A DNA stretch of 64,000 bases from Vibrio tasmaniensis (GTDB lineage Bacteria; Pseudomonadota; Gammaproteobacteria; Enterobacterales; Vibrionaceae). The position numbers and the translations under genes were made by a program. Below, piece by piece: positions 36,306 through 45,764 of this stretch. Below the pieces are notes generated by a model, which saw only the letters and a list, made by a program, of their open reading frames with translations, was not told where the DNA came from and did no database searches. Location of the stretch: the NCBI RefSeq assembly GCF_024347635.1, contig NZ_AP025510.1, positions 620,001 through 684,000 of the forward strand, in the 5' to 3' direction. Numbering within the stretch: the stretch's first letter is position 1; each line of letters opens with the position of its first letter.

Positions 36306-37391
36306 TTAACTCTTGTCTTGCTGGTTCAAAAAGTCCTTAAACTCTTCATCGTAAATATTGAAAAGAACGATAGTAATAGCAAAGATCAGTGGGCCGTAGA
36401 TAAGACCAATGAGGCCAAATAGTTGAATACCACCCAGTAATGAGAAGAAGATCATCAGGGTGTTCATACCTGCACTGCCTTGCATCAGTAGCGGACGCAG
36501 TAGGTTGTCAATTGAGCCAACAATCGCTACGCAGTAAACCGTTAGGAAAATTGCCCATGTGGTGTCACCGGTTAGGAACAAGTAAGTTGCCGCTGGGATC
36601 CAGATTAGTGCCGTACCGACCACTGGAATGAAAGAGGCAAAGCCCATCATGGTGCCCCAGAACAATCCAGGGAAACCTGCAATCCACATACCTAAACCGC
36701 CTGCAATACCTTGTGCAATCGCCGTTAAGAATGAGCCCATCACTGCAGACTTAGAAACTTGCTCAATCTCAGTGAGGAGCTTGTCTTCTTGGCTACGAGA
36801 TAACGGAAGAATATGACGAACCACACTAATGATTTTGTCGTGATCTCTTAATAAGAAGAACAGAACAAACAGCATCAAGAAGAAATCCATTAAGAAGTTG
36901 GTCGCATCACCAAGGATTTTCGCACTAATACCAACCAACTTAGAACCAAAGCTTGTCGCGAATTCTCCGACTTTCTGTGCGATGGCTTGGGGCTCAATGT
37001 TGTCGAAAGGCAGATAGTTATTCGCGAACGATAAAGCTTTCACTACTAAAGGGTGTTCAAACAAGGTTTGAATACCGCCGTGTGTTACCCATTGATAGGT
37101 GTTCTGAGAGAACAGAGAACCTTGCTGAACAATGGCTGCAAATACTGCCAATAAAGGGATAACAATAATGAAAGTCAGGATCACACAAGACAGCAGAGAG
37201 ACTATGTTTTCTTTATTCGGGAGCTTTTTTTCAAGCCACTCATGGATCGGGAACATCAAGAGTGAAATGATAAAGGCCATTACGATTGAGTTGACGTAAG
37301 GCTCGATAAGCAAGTAGCAAGCATAAGCCGCCGCAAGTAGGGCAATGATGATCACCCAGTGGCTGGTATTGATTTTGAGTTTTTCTGACAC
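36306..37391 (-). CDS. AI-2E family transporter (PerM/YdiK-like permease)
   Basis: A 361-residue inner-membrane protein of the former UPF0118 family, with about seven or eight membrane segments. Two are N-terminal (residues about 13–32, 36–48), one is near 60–85, a central amphipathic region follows, and a C-terminal block holds the GSFLTAIAQGIAGGLGMWIAG and FIPVVGTALIWIPA motifs conserved in the family. Members have been linked to autoinducer-2 export (TqsA) and to Na+/H+ exchange; the substrate here cannot be told. The gene is divergent from the small peptide gene at 37468. Confidence 0.85.
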   Translation of the reverse strand: MSEKLKINTSHWVIIIALLAAAYACYLLIEPYVNSIVMAFIISLLMFPIHEWLEKKLPNKENIVSLLSCVILTFIIVIPLLAVFAAIVQQGSLFSQNTYQWVTHGGIQTLFEHPLVVKALSFANNYLPFDNIEPQAIAQKVGEFATSFGSKLVGISAKILGDATNFLMDFFLMLFVLFFLLRDHDKIISVVRHILPLSRSQEDKLLTEIEQVSKSAVMGSFLTAIAQGIAGGLGMWIAGFPGLFWGTMMGFASFIPVVGTALIWIPAATYLFLTGDTTWAIFLTVYCVAIVGSIDNLLRPLLMQGSAGMNTLMIFFSLLGGIQLFGLIGLIYGPLIFAITIVLFNIYDEEFKDFLNQQDKS

Positions 37392-37422
37392 GTTAATGGT
37401 CTCTATATTTACGTTCTGAGTT

Positions 37423-37428
37423 TATAAT
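37423..37428 (+). promoter_or_regulatory. Candidate -10 box for the 41-residue peptide gene
   Basis: A perfect TATAAT 40 bases before the ATG at 37468. No good -35 at 17 bases. Inference only. Confidence 0.4.
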
Positions 37429-37467
37429 GGCTGCAAAACAGAGAGTTAGCAATGAGGAGTTTTGATA

Positions 37468-37593
37468 ATGGGATGCTGTAATAAAGATAAGAAATGCCAA
37501 GATGAAGAACAGCAAATAAAAAAAGAGATCCCTTGGTTCAGAATGTTCCTAGGTACGCTGATGTTGCTGGTTTTTCTTTTCTGGGAACGTTAA
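37468..37593 (+). CDS. Small Cys-containing single-span membrane peptide (41 aa)
   Basis: ATG at 37468 is preceded by GAGGAG with a seven-base spacing and the frame is open for 41 codons to TAA. The sequence is MGCCNKDKKCQDEEQQ, a charged stretch, then one hydrophobic segment (about residues 24–39) ending WER. Three cysteines lie in the first ten residues, which may bind metal or be acylated. It lies between the divergent permease gene and the convergent hemL, with a TATAAT upstream and a hairpin downstream. I do not recognise a family. It is too short to be listed by ordinary ORF thresholds, but the ribosome binding site is better than average. Confidence 0.7.
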   Translation: MGCCNKDKKCQDEEQQIKKEIPWFRMFLGTLMLLVFLFWER

Positions 37594-37605
37594 TCGCTTT
37601 TGGTT

Positions 37606-37638
37606 CAGCTTTAGCCTTAATCGACGGCTAAAAAGCTG
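37606..37638 (+). terminator. Possible hairpin after the small peptide gene
   Basis: CAGC-TTTAGCC … GGCTAAA-AAGCTG, two stacked stems with a two-base bulge, starting 12 bases past the stop. No clear T-run. Confidence 0.35.
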
Positions 37639-37667
37639 TCATATTTGTGGCTAATGAACGCGATGTA

Positions 37668-37696
37668 TAAAAAAGGGCTACATCTAATGCAGCCCT
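37668..37696 (-). terminator. Terminator of hemL
   Basis: Minus-strand AGGGCTGC-N7-GTAGCCCT stem followed by TTTTTTAT, about 37 bases after the hemL stop. Confidence 0.87.
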
Positions 37697-37733
37697 AAAT
37701 TCAATCGGTTAGCGACTTATAAAGTGCTTTCGA

Positions 37734-39029
37734 TTATTTGCTTTCAGCAGCAATGATCGCAAGAGAGCGGTCAGCCGCTTCTAGTGTTGCATCCAGTTCT
37801 TTTGAACCATGAGCAAGAGAAGTAAAGCTTGCTTCGAATGCTGAAGGTGCAAGGTAAACACCGTGATCTAGCATTAGGTGGAAGAAGCGCTTGAAGCGTT
37901 CTACATCACACTTAGTTACATCTTCGTAGCACGTTACAGTTTCTTGGTCTGTGAAGAAGAAACCAAACATACCGCCAACTTGGTGAACTAGCATAGGGAT
38001 GCCGTGCTTGTCAGCAAGCTGCTTGAAGCCATTTGCCAACTGCTTAGTTTTTGACGCTAGACGCTTTTCGTTGCCTTCTTCTCTTAGAAGGTTCAAACAT
38101 GCGTAGCCAGCAGCCATTGCAACAGGGTTGCCTGAAAGCGTACCTGCTTGGTAAACAGGACCTGTTGGTGCGATGTATTGCATCACGTCTTTACGACCAC
38201 CAAAAGCACCCACAGGCATGCCGCCGCCGATCACTTTACCAAGACACGTTAAGTCTGGCTTGATGTTGTAGTAAGCCTGAGCACAACCTTCAGCAACGCG
38301 GAAACCTGTCATTACTTCATCAAAGATTAGCAACGCACCTTCTTGGTCACAGATTTCACGTAGACCTTCGTGGAAGCCTTCTACTGGTGGGATACAGTTC
38401 ATGTTGCCCGCTACAGGCTCAACGATGATACAAGCAATCTCGCCTTTGTTTGCTGCGAAGATTTCACGTACTGAATCTAGATTGTTGAAGGTTGCTGTTA
38501 GCGTTAGTTTCGCAAAATCAGCCGGTACGCCAGGTGAGCTTGGTTGACCTAAAGTCAGTGCGCCAGAACCTGCTTTTACCAGTAGGCTGTCTGCGTGGCC
38601 GTGGTAGCAGCCTTCAAACTTAAGAATTTTGTCACGACCAGTGAAGCCACGAGCAAGACGAATCGCACTCATTGTTGCTTCTGTACCTGAGCTCACCATG
38701 CGTAGCTGTTCCATTGATGGAACCATCTCAGAGACTAGTTCAGCCATTTTGATTTCAGTTTCGGTTGGAGCACCGAAGCTAAGGCCGCGTTGAGCTGCTG
38801 CAATAACAGCATCACGAATAACAACGTGGTTGTGACCAAGGATCATTGGACCCCAAGAGCCAACGTAATCGATATACGCTTTACCATCAGCATCAAAAAT
38901 AAGTGGGCCATCAGCGCGTTCAACGAAGATAGGAGAACCACCTACGCCATTGAATGCACGAACTGGAGAGTTTACGCCACCAGGAATAGTTTGCTGTGCT
39001 TTTTCGTATAGCTCTGCTGATTTGGTCAT
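37734..39029 (-). CDS. hemL: Glutamate-1-semialdehyde 2,1-aminomutase
   Basis: A 431-residue PLP-dependent class-III aminotransferase-fold enzyme that makes 5-aminolevulinate for tetrapyrrole synthesis by the C5 route. Signatures are the N-terminal [19 protein letters not shown], the Asp motif [11 protein letters not shown] and the PLP lysine in [13 protein letters not shown]. The start ATG 39029 has AGAGGAT eight bases upstream; an upstream in-frame start would add 18 residues not in the family. It is divergent from erpA, so haem synthesis and Fe–S insertion share one control region of about 296 bases. Confidence 0.95.
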   Translation of the reverse strand: MTKSAELYEKAQQTIPGGVNSPVRAFNGVGGSPIFVERADGPLIFDADGKAYIDYVGSWGPMILGHNHVVIRDAVIAAAQRGLSFGAPTETEIKMAELVSEMVPSMEQLRMVSSGTEATMSAIRLARGFTGRDKILKFEGCYHGHADSLLVKAGSGALTLGQPSSPGVPADFAKLTLTATFNNLDSVREIFAANKGEIACIIVEPVAGNMNCIPPVEGFHEGLREICDQEGALLIFDEVMTGFRVAEGCAQAYYNIKPDLTCLGKVIGGGMPVGAFGGRKDVMQYIAPTGPVYQAGTLSGNPVAMAAGYACLNLLREEGNEKRLASKTKQLANGFKQLADKHGIPMLVHQVGGMFGFFFTDQETVTCYEDVTKCDVERFKRFFHLMLDHGVYLAPSAFEASFTSLAHGSKELDATLEAADRSLAIIAAESK

Positions 39030-39325
39030 TGATATATCCTCTTTTGACTGTCGGACCAATTGGCACGCATTGTACCTATCCACAATCCAAGTAGGAATGC
39101 TTTCGCCCAGATAATCACCCGAATCTGGTTGTTTTGTGTGGTTACACGTTTTAATTGTTAGATATTGGCGAGTTTACAACACTAAAAGGAACGATCCTGT
39201 GGTGAATACTTGAACGTTTCAGTCAGGTATTAGATAATCACCAGAATATAAGAAAATACTCAACAACTATGGTCTCGAATTAGATTTGTATCATGTTGTT
39301 TTTGACACAGGTAAGAGAGGTTGTC

Positions 39326-39667
39326 GTGAGCGAAGTAAATATCCCATTATCTTTTTCTGATGCAGCAGCTACCCGCGTACAAACGCTAATTGCTGAAGAA
39401 GAAAACCCAGAGCTAAAACTACGTGTATACATTACAGGCGGCGGTTGTAGTGGTTTCCAATACGGCTTCACATTTGATGAAAAAGTAAATGATGGCGACA
39501 CTACCATTGTAAACAGCGGTGTGACGCTGGTTGTTGACCCAATGAGCCTACAGTACTTAATGGGCGGCATGGTTGATTACACTGAAGGCCTAGAAGGCGC
39601 ACGTTTCTTTGTGAACAACCCGAACGCGACAACAACATGTGGTTGTGGCGCATCATTTAGCGTTTAG
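39326..39667 (+). CDS. erpA: Iron-sulfur cluster insertion protein ErpA
   Basis: A 113-residue A-type Fe–S carrier that passes clusters to apoproteins such as IspG. The three ligand cysteines are in [10 protein letters not shown] and [10 protein letters not shown] use the GTG at 39326, which gives [10 protein letters not shown]… as in the family and has AGAGAGG seven bases upstream; an earlier in-frame ATG at 39293 adds 11 residues of no known homology. It is monocistronic with a terminator at 39717. Confidence 0.94.
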   Translation: MSEVNIPLSFSDAAATRVQTLIAEEENPELKLRVYITGGGCSGFQYGFTFDEKVNDGDTTIVNSGVTLVVDPMSLQYLMGGMVDYTEGLEGARFFVNNPNATTTCGCGASFSV

Positions 39668-39716
39668 CGTGCACTGAAAGGTAGCTTGAACGGAAAGCTA
39701 CATTAGAAATATTTTA

Positions 39717-39744
39717 AACGCCGAGCCAATGCTCGGTGTTTTTG
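39717..39744 (+). terminator. Terminator of erpA
   Basis: CGCCGAGC-CAAT-GCTCGGTG stem (one G·U) followed by TTTTTG. Confidence 0.85.
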
Positions 39745-39813
39745 TTTGTAAAAAATACACTATATAAAACAGACAGTAATTCGATCTATTCTAACTATAC
39801 ACATCAGAGTTAT

Positions 39814-39981
39814 TTGAAATGGAGATATGTAATCTTTATTTCATTTACCTGCGCTATAGTAAACGCCATATTTTTTAAACTGTCGATAGCGTCCAACTTC
39901 GTTGGGTGTGGGTCTGTTAAGGTTACCTCTGTGCATCAGGATGTTGCATATGATGGTGTTAAGCTAATTAGCGCGCCTTAA
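39814..39981 (+). CDS. Doubtful small hydrophobic/exported peptide (55 aa)
   Basis: From a TTG at 39814 the frame gives MKWRYVIFISFTCAIVNAIFF followed by a polar part with GCGSVKV, ending 24 bases before the RND adaptor gene. The N terminus looks like a signal or membrane segment. The ribosome binding site is poor (CAGAG), the start is non-ATG, and no family is recognised. It might be a decayed or genuine small gene. The rest of the stretch 39745–40005 holds nothing else that I can see. Confidence 0.25.
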   Translation: MKWRYVIFISFTCAIVNAIFFKLSIASNFVGCGSVKVTSVHQDVAYDGVKLISAP

Positions 39982-40005
39982 TCACATCGGACAAAAGGAT
40001 TTGCT

Positions 40006-41130
40006 ATGCCCACTCTATTTTCTAACTCTCCATTTTTTCAGAAACTGAAGCAGCCGTGGTTGGTTTCTCTGGTTCTAGTTGTACTGTTGTCGATTTGGCT
40101 TGGTTTAGGAGTGGGGCAAGCGGAAGAGTCGCCAGAAAAAAAAGCGACAGAAATTCCGTTGGCTAAGGTTTCCTTTCAAACATTCACTTCATCCCCCACC
40201 TTTAAAACCATAGATCTTTATGGTCGCACAGCACCCGATAGGCATGCTCGATTGGGAGCGGAAGTCGCGGGTAAGGTTGTTAGATTGAACGTTGTGAAGG
40301 GCGATGCGGTTAAAGCGGGACAAGCCATTGCCCAGATAGATAAAGGTGACCTAGAGATTCAGCTAGAGCGAGCTTCGGCTTTATATCGATTGAAGCAGAA
40401 AGAATTCAAAGCAGCGCAGTCGTTGAAAAAAAGAGGGCTGCAAGGCGAAATCGCCTACACCACAGCAGAGGCTTCGTTAACTGAAGCGAAAGCCATGATG
40501 CGCAATGCGGAGTTGGCTTTAAAGAATACTGTGATTACTTCGCCTTTCTCTGGTGTGGTTCAAGACTTGATGGTGGAGTTGGGTGACTTCGTTGGGGTTG
40601 GCGACCCGGTTGCAGGCGTGATTGATCTCGATCCTTTGGTCATTGAAGCCGATGTTAGTGAGCGTCATATCCAACATCTGTTAGTCAATCAATCTGCCTT
40701 GGTTCGTCTGTTAGGGCGAGAAGAAGCGGAAGGCCGTCTACGCTATGTTTCTCGAATCTCTTCTGCTTCTACTAATACCTTCCCAATAGAGATTGAAATC
40801 GAAAACTCCAAAGGTTTATTACCAGCAGGTGTCAGTGCTGAAGTAACACTCAACCTAGAAACAAGCGATGCTATCAAGATAACACCTGCGATGCTGGCAC
40901 TGGATGAGGCGGGTAATCTTGGAGTCAAAACTTTGGTTTCAGTCGATGACTCACCAACCGTAAAATTTGTCGGTATTCAGCTAGTAAAGGCAGAACAAGA
41001 TGGAGTTTGGCTCACAGGGTTAGGTCAGCGTGTTGATATTATTACTGTTGGGCAAGGCTTTGTGCGTGATCGTGATTCTGTGATTGCTGTTGAGCAAGGC
41101 GCTGAACTTTCTAAAGTAACAGCAGAGTAG
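40006..41130 (+). CDS. RND efflux periplasmic adaptor subunit
   Basis: A 374-residue membrane-fusion protein. An N-terminal membrane anchor (about residues 18–36) is followed by a lipoyl half-motif (GAEVAGKVVRLNVVKGDAVKAGQ), a short alpha-hairpin (about 120–170), the second lipoyl half (NTVITSPFSGVVQDLMVELGDFVGVGDP) and beta-barrel domains. It links the inner-membrane pump encoded ten bases downstream to an outer-membrane TolC-type channel not in this window. By position after erpA it corresponds, from memory, to V. cholerae VC0628 of the VexEF system; I leave the symbol blank because I cannot verify this. Confidence 0.9.
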   Translation: MPTLFSNSPFFQKLKQPWLVSLVLVVLLSIWLGLGVGQAEESPEKKATEIPLAKVSFQTFTSSPTFKTIDLYGRTAPDRHARLGAEVAGKVVRLNVVKGDAVKAGQAIAQIDKGDLEIQLERASALYRLKQKEFKAAQSLKKRGLQGEIAYTTAEASLTEAKAMMRNAELALKNTVITSPFSGVVQDLMVELGDFVGVGDPVAGVIDLDPLVIEADVSERHIQHLLVNQSALVRLLGREEAEGRLRYVSRISSASTNTFPIEIEIENSKGLLPAGVSAEVTLNLETSDAIKITPAMLALDEAGNLGVKTLVSVDDSPTVKFVGIQLVKAEQDGVWLTGLGQRVDIITVGQGFVRDRDSVIAVEQGAELSKVTAE

Positions 41131-41140
41131 GAGATAACCG

Positions 41141-44100
41141 ATGTATTCAATTATTGATGCAGCCTTGTCTCGTGCTCGAACAATGCTTTCCCTTTTAGCT
41201 CTCATATTGGTCGCAGGTGTCGTCACCTATATCACGATCCCTAAAGAATCGAGCCCAGACATCACCATCCCAATTATCTACGTTTCTGTTGGGCACCAAG
41301 GTATTTCGCCAACCGATGCAGAACGCTTATTGGTTAGACCGATAGAACAAGAGCTTAGGTCAATCGAAGGCGTCAAAGAGATGACCGCAACCGCAGCAGA
41401 AGGCCACGCCTCTGTTGTGTTGGAGTTTAATGTTGGTGTCGACCTCACCAAAGCAATGGCCGATGTTCGCGATGCCGTTGATCTGGCTAAGCCCAAATTG
41501 CCAGAAGACAGCGATGAGCCGACTGTAAATGAGGTGACGCTTGCTTCTGAGCAGCCTGTGTTGTCAGTAGTTCTGTTTGGTACCGTACCTGAGCGCACCA
41601 TAGTACAAATCGCTCGAGATCTCGGAGATAAGCTCGAAAGCTATCGTCAGATCCTTGAAGTCGACATTGCAGGCGATCGCGATGACATAGTAGAAATCAT
41701 CGTTGATCCATTACTGATGGAGAGCTACAGCTTAGATCAAGCGGACATCTATAACTTGATCGCCTTGAATAACCGAGTGGTGGCCGCAGGCTTTGTTGAT
41801 ACAGGCTACGGGCGTTTTTCTGTCAAAGTCCCTTCGGTGTTTAACTCCTTAAAAGACGTACTTGAGTTGCCAATCAAAGTGGATGGTAAACAGGTCGTAA
41901 CCTTTGGCGATGTCGCCACGGTTCGTCGAGCATTTCGAGATCCAGAGAGCTTTGCTCGCTTAGATGGTAAATCCGCGGTTGTCTTGGATATCAAGAAGCG
42001 CGCGGGTGAAAACATCATTGAAACCGTTGAGCTAGTCAAAGCGGTAATGGCTGGGGCTCAGCAGCAAGCGGAATGGCCAAATAATCTATTGGTCAAATAC
42101 ACTTGGGATGAATCTAAAGATGTGAAGATCATGCTCAACGATCTTCAAAACAATATCTTATCCGCCATCATTTTAGTGGTGATCGTTATCATAGCCATTC
42201 TTGGTGTTCGAACCGCGTTATTGGTAGGAATTTCAATACCTGGATCATTCCTCACGGGATTGTTGGTGTTGTCTGTGTTTGGTCTAACCGTCAACATTGT
42301 GGTGCTGTTCTCGTTGATCATGGCGGTTGGTATGTTGGTCGACGGCGCGATTGTTGTTACCGAGTTTGCCGATAGGCGAATGCAAGAAGGTGAAGGTAGA
42401 AAAGAAGCTTACCGAGACGCAGCGAAACGGATGGCGTGGCCGATAACCGCATCGACAGCGACAACCTTAGCTGCATTTGCTCCGTTACTGTTTTGGCCTG
42501 ATGTGACAGGCGAATTCATGAAGTTCTTGCCCTTAACCCTCATCGCTACTTTAACTGCTTCATTGATTATGGCGTTGTTGTTTGTACCGGTATTAGGTGG
42601 CTTGATTGGCAAACCTCAATATGTATCGCCCAAGAGCCAAGCTCGAATGGTGGCACTGCATAATGGTGATTTTTCACAAGCAACGGGCTTAACCAAAGCG
42701 TATTACCACACACTTTCGATTGCGATTAAGCACCCCTTTAAGATTCTGTTCAGTGCGATATTGCTCGCGGTTGCAGTTGGTTTTACTTACTCCAAAGCGG
42801 GCCTAGGTGCAGAGTTCTTCCCTGAGGTTGATCCACCATTCTTTAATGTCAAAGTTCGCTCACATGGTGATCTTTCTATTCAAGAAAAAGATGACATCAT
42901 GCGCGATATTGAGCAAATGATGCTTAATCATGATGAGTTCGATACTGTTTACACACGCACGGGTGGGGACGACCAGATTGGCTTGATCTCGATTACTCCT
43001 GTTGATTGGCAATATCGTCGTAGTGTTAAAGCGATTATTGATGAATTAAAGGTGCAAACCGATCAATACGCTGGTGTTGAGATTGAATATAAGTTTCCAG
43101 ATGCAGGGCCTCCGGTTGAAAATGATTTAGTGATTGAGCTGTCAGCAACAACACCAGAACAGCTGAATCAGGCTGCAAAAATTGTAAGAAACTGGGCGGA
43201 TGGTAATCAAGCTCTGACTAACATCAGTGATACAGCAAGCAAAGATGGCATTGATTGGAAAGTGGATATTCGCAGAGATGATGCTGCGCGTTTTTCGGCT
43301 GATGCGACCTTGGTCGGCAATACTGTTCAATTCGTCACTAACGGATTAAAGATTGGTGACTACCTGCCAGATGATTCTTCAGAAGAGGTCGATATCTTGG
43401 TGCGTTACCCGAATGATAAAAGAGATATCGGACGCTTTGACCAGTTGAGAGTCAAAACACCTGCTGGCTTGGTGCCGATCACCAACTTTGCTCAGATAGT
43501 CCCTGATCATAAGCAAGATACGATTAAACGCCTCGATGGTAAGCGCGTAGTGAACATCATGGCGGATATGGAAGAGGGCTATAACCTTGCCCTCGAACTG
43601 CCAAAGATTGAGCAAGCGTTAAGTGAATTGGGGCTACCGAGTAGTGTCGAGTTTCGTATCCGTGGTCAGAATGAAGAACAAGAAAACTCGTCAGCCTTCT
43701 TACAAAGTGCATTCATGGTTGCACTGGCGGTAATGGCGTTGATTTTGATTACTCAGTTCAATAGCTTCTACCAGGCATTTTTGATTCTGAGTGCGGTGCT
43801 GTTCTCAACGGTTGGTGTGTTTGTTGGTTTGCTAATTTTCCAGCGTCCGTTTGGCATCGTGATGTCTGGTATTGGAGTGATTGCGCTGGCAGGTATCGTA
43901 GTGAATAACAATATCGTGTTGATCGATACCTATAATCAGCTAATCAAAAGAGGTTTAGATAAGCGCGATGCAATTCTGAGAACCGGTGTTCAGCGTTTAA
44001 GGCCAGTAATGCTGACTACAGTGACTACGATCTTAGGCTTGATGCCGATGGTATTAGAGATGAACATTGATCTGATTAACCAAAAAATAGAATTTGGTGC

Positions 44101-44254
44101 GCCGAGCACGCAATGGTGGTCGCAACTTGCTACGGCAATTGCGGGAGGTTTAGCATTCGCGACAGTATTGACCTTGGTACTGACTCCTTGTCTGTTAATG
44201 CTAGGCCGAGACAAGAAGCCTGATGTGCTCCAAGACAACGACGGTGAAGGATAA
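41141..44254 (+). CDS. RND efflux pump, inner-membrane transporter
   Basis: A 1037-residue proton (or sodium) antiporter of the HAE1/AcrB family. It has twelve membrane helices in two homologous halves with large periplasmic loops after helices 1 and 7. The N terminus MYSIIDAALSRARTMLSLL lacks the usual FFIRRP form, as in the VexF/MdtBC-distant branch. Helix-4 acidic residues appear in AVGMLVDGAIVVTEFADR, and helix-10 region in GIVVNNNIVLIDTYNQLIKRG. Substrates probably include detergents or dyes, but cannot be read from sequence. It is co-transcribed with the adaptor and ends at a bidirectional terminator. Confidence 0.92.
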   Translation: MYSIIDAALSRARTMLSLLALILVAGVVTYITIPKESSPDITIPIIYVSVGHQGISPTDAERLLVRPIEQELRSIEGVKEMTATAAEGHASVVLEFNVGVDLTKAMADVRDAVDLAKPKLPEDSDEPTVNEVTLASEQPVLSVVLFGTVPERTIVQIARDLGDKLESYRQILEVDIAGDRDDIVEIIVDPLLMESYSLDQADIYNLIALNNRVVAAGFVDTGYGRFSVKVPSVFNSLKDVLELPIKVDGKQVVTFGDVATVRRAFRDPESFARLDGKSAVVLDIKKRAGENIIETVELVKAVMAGAQQQAEWPNNLLVKYTWDESKDVKIMLNDLQNNILSAIILVVIVIIAILGVRTALLVGISIPGSFLTGLLVLSVFGLTVNIVVLFSLIMAVGMLVDGAIVVTEFADRRMQEGEGRKEAYRDAAKRMAWPITASTATTLAAFAPLLFWPDVTGEFMKFLPLTLIATLTASLIMALLFVPVLGGLIGKPQYVSPKSQARMVALHNGDFSQATGLTKAYYHTLSIAIKHPFKILFSAILLAVAVGFTYSKAGLGAEFFPEVDPPFFNVKVRSHGDLSIQEKDDIMRDIEQMMLNHDEFDTVYTRTGGDDQIGLISITPVDWQYRRSVKAIIDELKVQTDQYAGVEIEYKFPDAGPPVENDLVIELSATTPEQLNQAAKIVRNWADGNQALTNISDTASKDGIDWKVDIRRDDAARFSADATLVGNTVQFVTNGLKIGDYLPDDSSEEVDILVRYPNDKRDIGRFDQLRVKTPAGLVPITNFAQIVPDHKQDTIKRLDGKRVVNIMADMEEGYNLALELPKIEQALSELGLPSSVEFRIRGQNEEQENSSAFLQSAFMVALAVMALILITQFNSFYQAFLILSAVLFSTVGVFVGLLIFQRPFGIVMSGIGVIALAGIVVNNNIVLIDTYNQLIKRGLDKRDAILRTGVQRLRPVMLTTVTTILGLMPMVLEMNIDLINQKIEFGAPSTQWWSQLATAIAGGLAFATVLTLVLTPCLLMLGRDKKPDVLQDNDGEG

Positions 44255-44273
44255 GTACTAGTTGGACGGAAAT

Positions 44274-44303
44274 AAAAAAAGCGCCTTCAATAGGCGCTCT
44301 TTT
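44274..44303. terminator. Bidirectional terminator between the RND pump and shyC
   Basis: AGCGCCT-TCAAT-AGGCGCT stem with A-tract before and CTTTTC after, so both strands have a U-run; the minus-strand run (seven T) is the stronger. Confidence 0.87.
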
Positions 44304-44322
44304 CGTTGATTTATATGTTTCT

Positions 44323-44360
44323 TAACCTAACTGGTCGCTAGTAACCTAATTAGTCGCTAG
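44323..44360. repeat. 19-bp imperfect tandem repeat spanning the shyC stop
   Basis: TAACCTAACTGGTCGCTAG and TAACCTAATTAGTCGCTAG are adjacent and differ at two bases. The second copy contains the end of shyC (…LLATN, stop), so a second near-copy of the C-terminal codons lies just after the gene. Confidence 0.85.
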
Positions 44361-45635
44361 TAACTGGCCGTATCGCTCAAGGTTATTCAGTCGAATCTCT
44401 GAGTTCGCAATAAATGTTGCTTTTGCTTTACCGGTTAACGACTTAGATTGAGGCAATTTCACGGTACGCGCATTCTTATGTACGCCATTAACCAAGAATT
44501 CATAGTGTAAGTGCGGGCCAGTCACTCGGCCTGTACCGCCCAAAGTACCAATGGTTTGGCCTTGTTTTACGCGCTGACCTGTTTTCACCATACGTCGCTT
44601 CATATGCAGGTATTTAGTGATATAGGTGTTGCTGTGGCGAATGAACACGTAGTTACCATTGAATTGGTTGTAACCCGATTTCTGAACAATACCGTCACCG
44701 GCTGCCCAGATAGGTGTGCCAACAGGGGCTGCGTAGTCGGTGCCTCGGTGAGCTCGAACCTTACCGGTTACTGGGTGTTTTCTACGAGGGTTAAAGTTCG
44801 ATGTTACACGGCGAAAATCAATCGGTGAGCGCAAGAACGCTTTCTTCATGGCACGACCATTTTCATCGAAGTAGTTGCCGCTTCTATCATCTAATACCGC
44901 GGTAAATGAATCACCTTGGTTTTTGAATACTGCCGCCATGATCTTACCGCGACCAATCACTTCGCCTTCAACGACTTTCTCTTGGTACAAAATCTTAAAG
45001 CTGTCGTTGTTGCGAATATCCAACGCAAAGTCGATATCCCAGCCAAAGATTCCGGCCAGTTCCATAATTTGGTTTGCGGTTAGGCCTGCATTGACGCCGG
45101 CGTTCCAGAAGTTAGATGTGATGTTGGCTTCGGCATAGTTGTATTGATAGGCCACTTCCTTTTTGTCGACGCTAGAGGAGAATGAATCGCCAGACTTAGT
45201 GATCTTAAAGCTTTCAAACGCACTAAGTTGTCGCTTTAATTGAATAAGGTCGTTGTTTTCATCAAAGCCAAATTGCAATACGTCGCCAGGTCTTAGGTTG
45301 GATAGCTGCTTTTTAATATCGTTGTTGGTATTTAATAGAGTGATCAGCAAACGGTATGAAAGGCCAATACGTTCAAATAAAACAGAGGTGCTTTCGCCAG
45401 AACGAACAGTGTATTTCTCCCATTTGAGTACTGCCGTAGGTGGTGCGTCACTTGAGCTAACAAGTGCTGATGCATTGATAGTCAGTGGGTAGTGTTTTCC
45501 TACGACTAAAGCTCCCGTATCGTCACGTAAACTGTTGACGTCGGGGAGTAAGAAAATAGCGATAAAAATTACGGCACTAAAAAATGCGATAAATGCCCGG
45601 TGCAAAATGGGAAGGCGTGCAAAAATAGACAACAT
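44346..45635 (-). CDS. shyC: M23 peptidoglycan DD-endopeptidase (ShyC-like)
   Basis: A 429-residue cell-wall endopeptidase that cleaves peptide cross-links. A membrane anchor at residues about 12–32 is followed by an OapA/LysM-like domain (SGESTSVLFERIGLSYRLL). The C-terminal LytM domain has zinc ligands in HRGTDYAAPVG and HLHYEF and the GTLGGTGRVTGPH stretch. Its position beside tyrS and the membrane anchor fit V. cholerae ShyC (VC0630 from memory). The zinc ligands look intact, so it should be active. It is divergent from tyrS with 129 bases between. Confidence 0.85.
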   Translation of the reverse strand: MLSIFARLPILHRAFIAFFSAVIFIAIFLLPDVNSLRDDTGALVVGKHYPLTINASALVSSSDAPPTAVLKWEKYTVRSGESTSVLFERIGLSYRLLITLLNTNNDIKKQLSNLRPGDVLQFGFDENNDLIQLKRQLSAFESFKITKSGDSFSSSVDKKEVAYQYNYAEANITSNFWNAGVNAGLTANQIMELAGIFGWDIDFALDIRNNDSFKILYQEKVVEGEVIGRGKIMAAVFKNQGDSFTAVLDDRSGNYFDENGRAMKKAFLRSPIDFRRVTSNFNPRRKHPVTGKVRAHRGTDYAAPVGTPIWAAGDGIVQKSGYNQFNGNYVFIRHSNTYITKYLHMKRRMVKTGQRVKQGQTIGTLGGTGRVTGPHLHYEFLVNGVHKNARTVKLPQSKSLTGKAKATFIANSEIRLNNLERYGQLLATN

Positions 45636-45764
45636 GTTCCGGTTCGTTCTGTAAATATTATGAAAATAGACGACGGAATAGTGTAACTGGTTTCAAAATA
45701 CATCGCTATTCAAGTAAGATGTCTAATTAATGTATTTTTGCCAAATCTGTGGGAGTGAACAAGA

